DNA of 7,199 bases from CAYOEZ01 sp964402955 (GTDB lineage: Bacteria > Chloroflexota > DTOL01 > DAOUCN01), in assembly GCA_964402955.1 (NCBI GenBank), contig CAYOEZ010000232.1, forward strand, positions 1-7,199. Direction: 5' to 3'. Numbering within the stretch: position 1 is the first letter of the stretch; each line of letters begins with the position of its first letter. Below, piece after piece: positions 5,517 to 7,199 of this stretch. Made by a program: the position numbers and the translations under genes. A model generated the notes under the pieces. That model did not search any database. It saw only the letters and a program-made list of their open reading frames with translations, and was not told the DNA's origin.

Positions 5517-7199
5517 TCATGGCAGCGTGTAGCGCGTCCAGCGGTGCTTCCCCTCGCGCCGCAACTGTCCGCCAGCATACATCTTCTGCAGAAGATGAGA
5601 CGATTGCTCGAAACTGACGTGCAGCAGGTCACGGCACTGCGCGTTGGTAATGCTGCCGCGTTCTTTGACGTAGGCCAGCACCTGATCCTCTGGCGACACA
5701 CGTTCGAGGGGCAACTCAAGCTGCGCTGGAACGCGCAGCGTGTAGAACGCCCAGCGCCGCGTGCTGTGCTGCTCAACCAGGCCGCTCTGCACCAGCCCGC
5801 GCAGCTCACGATTGGCGGTGACTGTATCCACATGGTTCAGCCGCCGGTAGTCGCTGTTGGTCATCTGCTCGTTGTAGCGCAGGTAGACGAGGGCGAGGCG
5901 CTGGCGGTCGCTCAGGGGCTGGCTGACGTTGCGGTTAAGCCAGGCGATTGCCTCTGGCCCCATCAGGGTGTGGCTGCGCAGGGTGACAAGAAACGACGAG
6001 CGGCGATCCTGGAAGTGCGGCGGCTCCAGGTTCAGCCGGCGCATGGCGTCTATCATGGCGCGGATGCCGCTGCCGCGATTCTCGACCAGATGAGCATCTT
6101 CCATGAGCCGCATCAGCACACGGTTGCGGGTGGACTGCTCCTCGTCAATCGTCTCCTCTGTGACAGGGCCATACAACCCACCGGGGCTTTGCACCTCCAG
6201 CCGGTCGGCGAAGAGACGCACCTGGACATAGCTGCCGCGCACATAGGAGCTGTAGTCGCGGTGGGCGACGGCATTGACGATGGCCTCGCGCAGCGCCTCT
6301 TGCGGGTACTCGGGAATATCGCGGCGCAGCAGGCCGTCAATCAGGCTGCTCTTGCGCAGGCTGGCCATGATGTAGGTCACCGCGCTCTCGACCATGTCGG
6401 GAATTGGGCCTTCGAACTTGCGATTGTCCAGGAAGCGCTCGCCGCGCGGCGTCTTCTCCTCTTCGGTCGCGCCATAGTACTGCAGGAAAGTGATCACCAA
6501 TTGCGGCTCGAACATCTGCGGATAGACGCCGAACATGAGCAGCCCGGCCAGGGTTGGTCGCGCTATGCCGTCCACATCACGCACGATGCGCAACTGGCGC
6601 ACGATCTGATCAAGTGGGTGTTTGAGGTAGGCTGCATCGCCGCGGGCACGGCGCACCTGCTTGACGAAGTCCTCGATGCGCTCCTGATTGAGGTCTTTCA
6701 TCTCGGCGTCGCGCACTGCCTCTTCATCGAAGGTAGGCTGGGCGCGGGCGCTCATGAAGCTGAAGATCTCGTAGCCGGTCATCTGGCGGTTGGTGTTGCC
6801 GACGCGCAGATAGGCGCCGGCATGGAGGCCAGCAGGTTTGTAGTAGCAGGGCTTCTGCTCAGGCGCGACTTCAGCCACCTCGATGGCGAGCACCGTCTTG
6901 CCCTCGATCTCGTCAATCGTGAACTGGGGGCGCACGACCGGATCCATGTCCGCTGCTGCCACCTGGCTGACGTCGGCCTGGATACGCTGGGCGTCGCCGA
7001 CGCCAACGACGGCGAAGCCACGGCTCTCATCCAGCCCCAGCAGAATGACGCCGCCGCCCGGCTGGTTGGCAAACGCCGACAGCGACTCGAACAGCCGCTG
7101 CGGCGTGCCGCGCAGCGCCGATTTGACCTCAACGTCATCCAGCTCACTCTGGTGACGTCGGACTGTGGCGATGATCTCAAGCAATTCTTCGTGTGTCAT
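5517..7199 (-). CDS. AlbA_2 (Schlafen-type) / RecG-C-like GHKL ATPase / winged-helix protein
   Basis: The frame gives 560 residues from an ATG at the window edge. That start is plausible because the AlbA_2 core begins at its usual distance from it, but an upstream start cannot be excluded. Domain order: AlbA_2/Schlafen core at about 15-140 (ELDDVEVK at 19-26, SAFANQPGGGVILLGLDE at 41-58, YLRVGNTNRQM at 130-140), then a middle region to about 290. A HATPase_c_4 or RecG-C-like GHKL domain follows at about 295-410, with N-box EAIVNAVAHRDY (305-316), G1-like DRLEVQSPGG (332-341) and G2-like NRGSGIRAM (374-382). Two winged-helix segments close the protein at about 430-488 and 500-560. Proteins of this architecture are often annotated as ATP-dependent DNA helicase or transcriptional regulator, but no helicase motors are present. 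The role is likely regulatory or effector: nucleic-acid binding, and possibly cleavage by the Schlafen core. It precedes the DUF499 gene in the same direction, so the two likely form one unit. The coding sequence ends 3 bases before the repeat array, which the winged helices could bind. Confidence 0.85.
   Translation of the reverse strand: MTHEELLEIIATVRRHQSELDDVEVKSALRGTPQRLFESLSAFANQPGGGVILLGLDESRGFAVVGVGDAQRIQADVSQVAAADMDPVVRPQFTIDEIEGKTVLAIEVAEVAPEQKPCYYKPAGLHAGAYLRVGNTNRQMTGYEIFSFMSARAQPTFDEEAVRDAEMKDLNQERIEDFVKQVRRARGDAAYLKHPLDQIVRQLRIVRDVDGIARPTLAGLLMFGVYPQMFEPQLVITFLQYYGATEEEKTPRGERFLDNRKFEGPIPDMVESAVTYIMASLRKSSLIDGLLRRDIPEYPQEALREAIVNAVAHRDYSSYVRGSYVQVRLFADRLEVQSPGGLYGPVTEETIDEEQSTRNRVLMRLMEDAHLVENRGSGIRAMIDAMRRLNLEPPHFQDRRSSFLVTLRSHTLMGPEAIAWLNRNVSQPLSDRQRLALVYLRYNEQMTNSDYRRLNHVDTVTANRELRGLVQSGLVEQHSTRRWAFYTLRVPAQLELPLERVSPEDQVLAYVKERGSITNAQCRDLLHVSFEQSSHLLQKMYAGGQLRREGKHRWTRYTLP

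Overview
The window is G+C-rich bacterial DNA with tightly packed genes. The TIM-barrel epimerase next to a LarA-type racemase, the IS3-family transposase tail and the large DUF499/AlbA_2 pair would fit an environmental bacterium such as a member of the Chloroflexota, but this taxonomic guess is weak because no marker gene is present.

Left part (1-1747, plus strand): the end of a metabolic operon. First comes the C-terminal half of a xylose-isomerase-like sugar phosphate isomerase/epimerase, cut by the window edge. Ten bases later starts a nickel-pincer racemase/epimerase of the LarA (DUF2088) superfamily. Its reading frame is broken by one extra G in a run of eight Gs. Removing that base restores a full-length 433-residue protein with the LarA catalytic histidines and lysine at the expected spacing. 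The two enzymes probably act together on a sugar or hydroxy-acid substrate that cannot be named from sequence.

Junction (1748-2110): a remnant of an IS3-family insertion sequence. Only the C-terminal tail of the orfB transposase and a probable right inverted repeat ending at 2040 are left; the catalytic part and the left end are missing. The short stretches on either side hold nothing recognisable.

Right part (2111-7199, minus strand): two large genes transcribed toward the junction and convergent with the metabolic operon. The upstream gene (5517-7199) encodes a 560-residue protein with a Schlafen-type AlbA_2 domain, a RecG-C-like GHKL ATPase domain and two winged-helix segments. The downstream gene (2111-5419) encodes a 1102-residue DUF499 P-loop ATPase with clear Walker A and B motifs and a polyproline linker. 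DUF499 ATPases are typically found in multi-gene anti-phage or DNA-modification loci, often with methyltransferases and helicases, so this is probably the promoter-distal end of a defence locus whose other genes lie beyond 7199.

The most unusual feature is the 97-base gap between these two genes. It carries an AT-rich array of seven 8-base units (consensus TCTATAAG), four in one orientation and three in the other, spaced 10-11 bases apart within each half. They form nested perfect inverted repeats of 11 and 9 bp. This looks like a helically phased operator or a structured leader controlling the ATPase gene, and the winged-helix protein encoded just upstream is a natural candidate to bind it.
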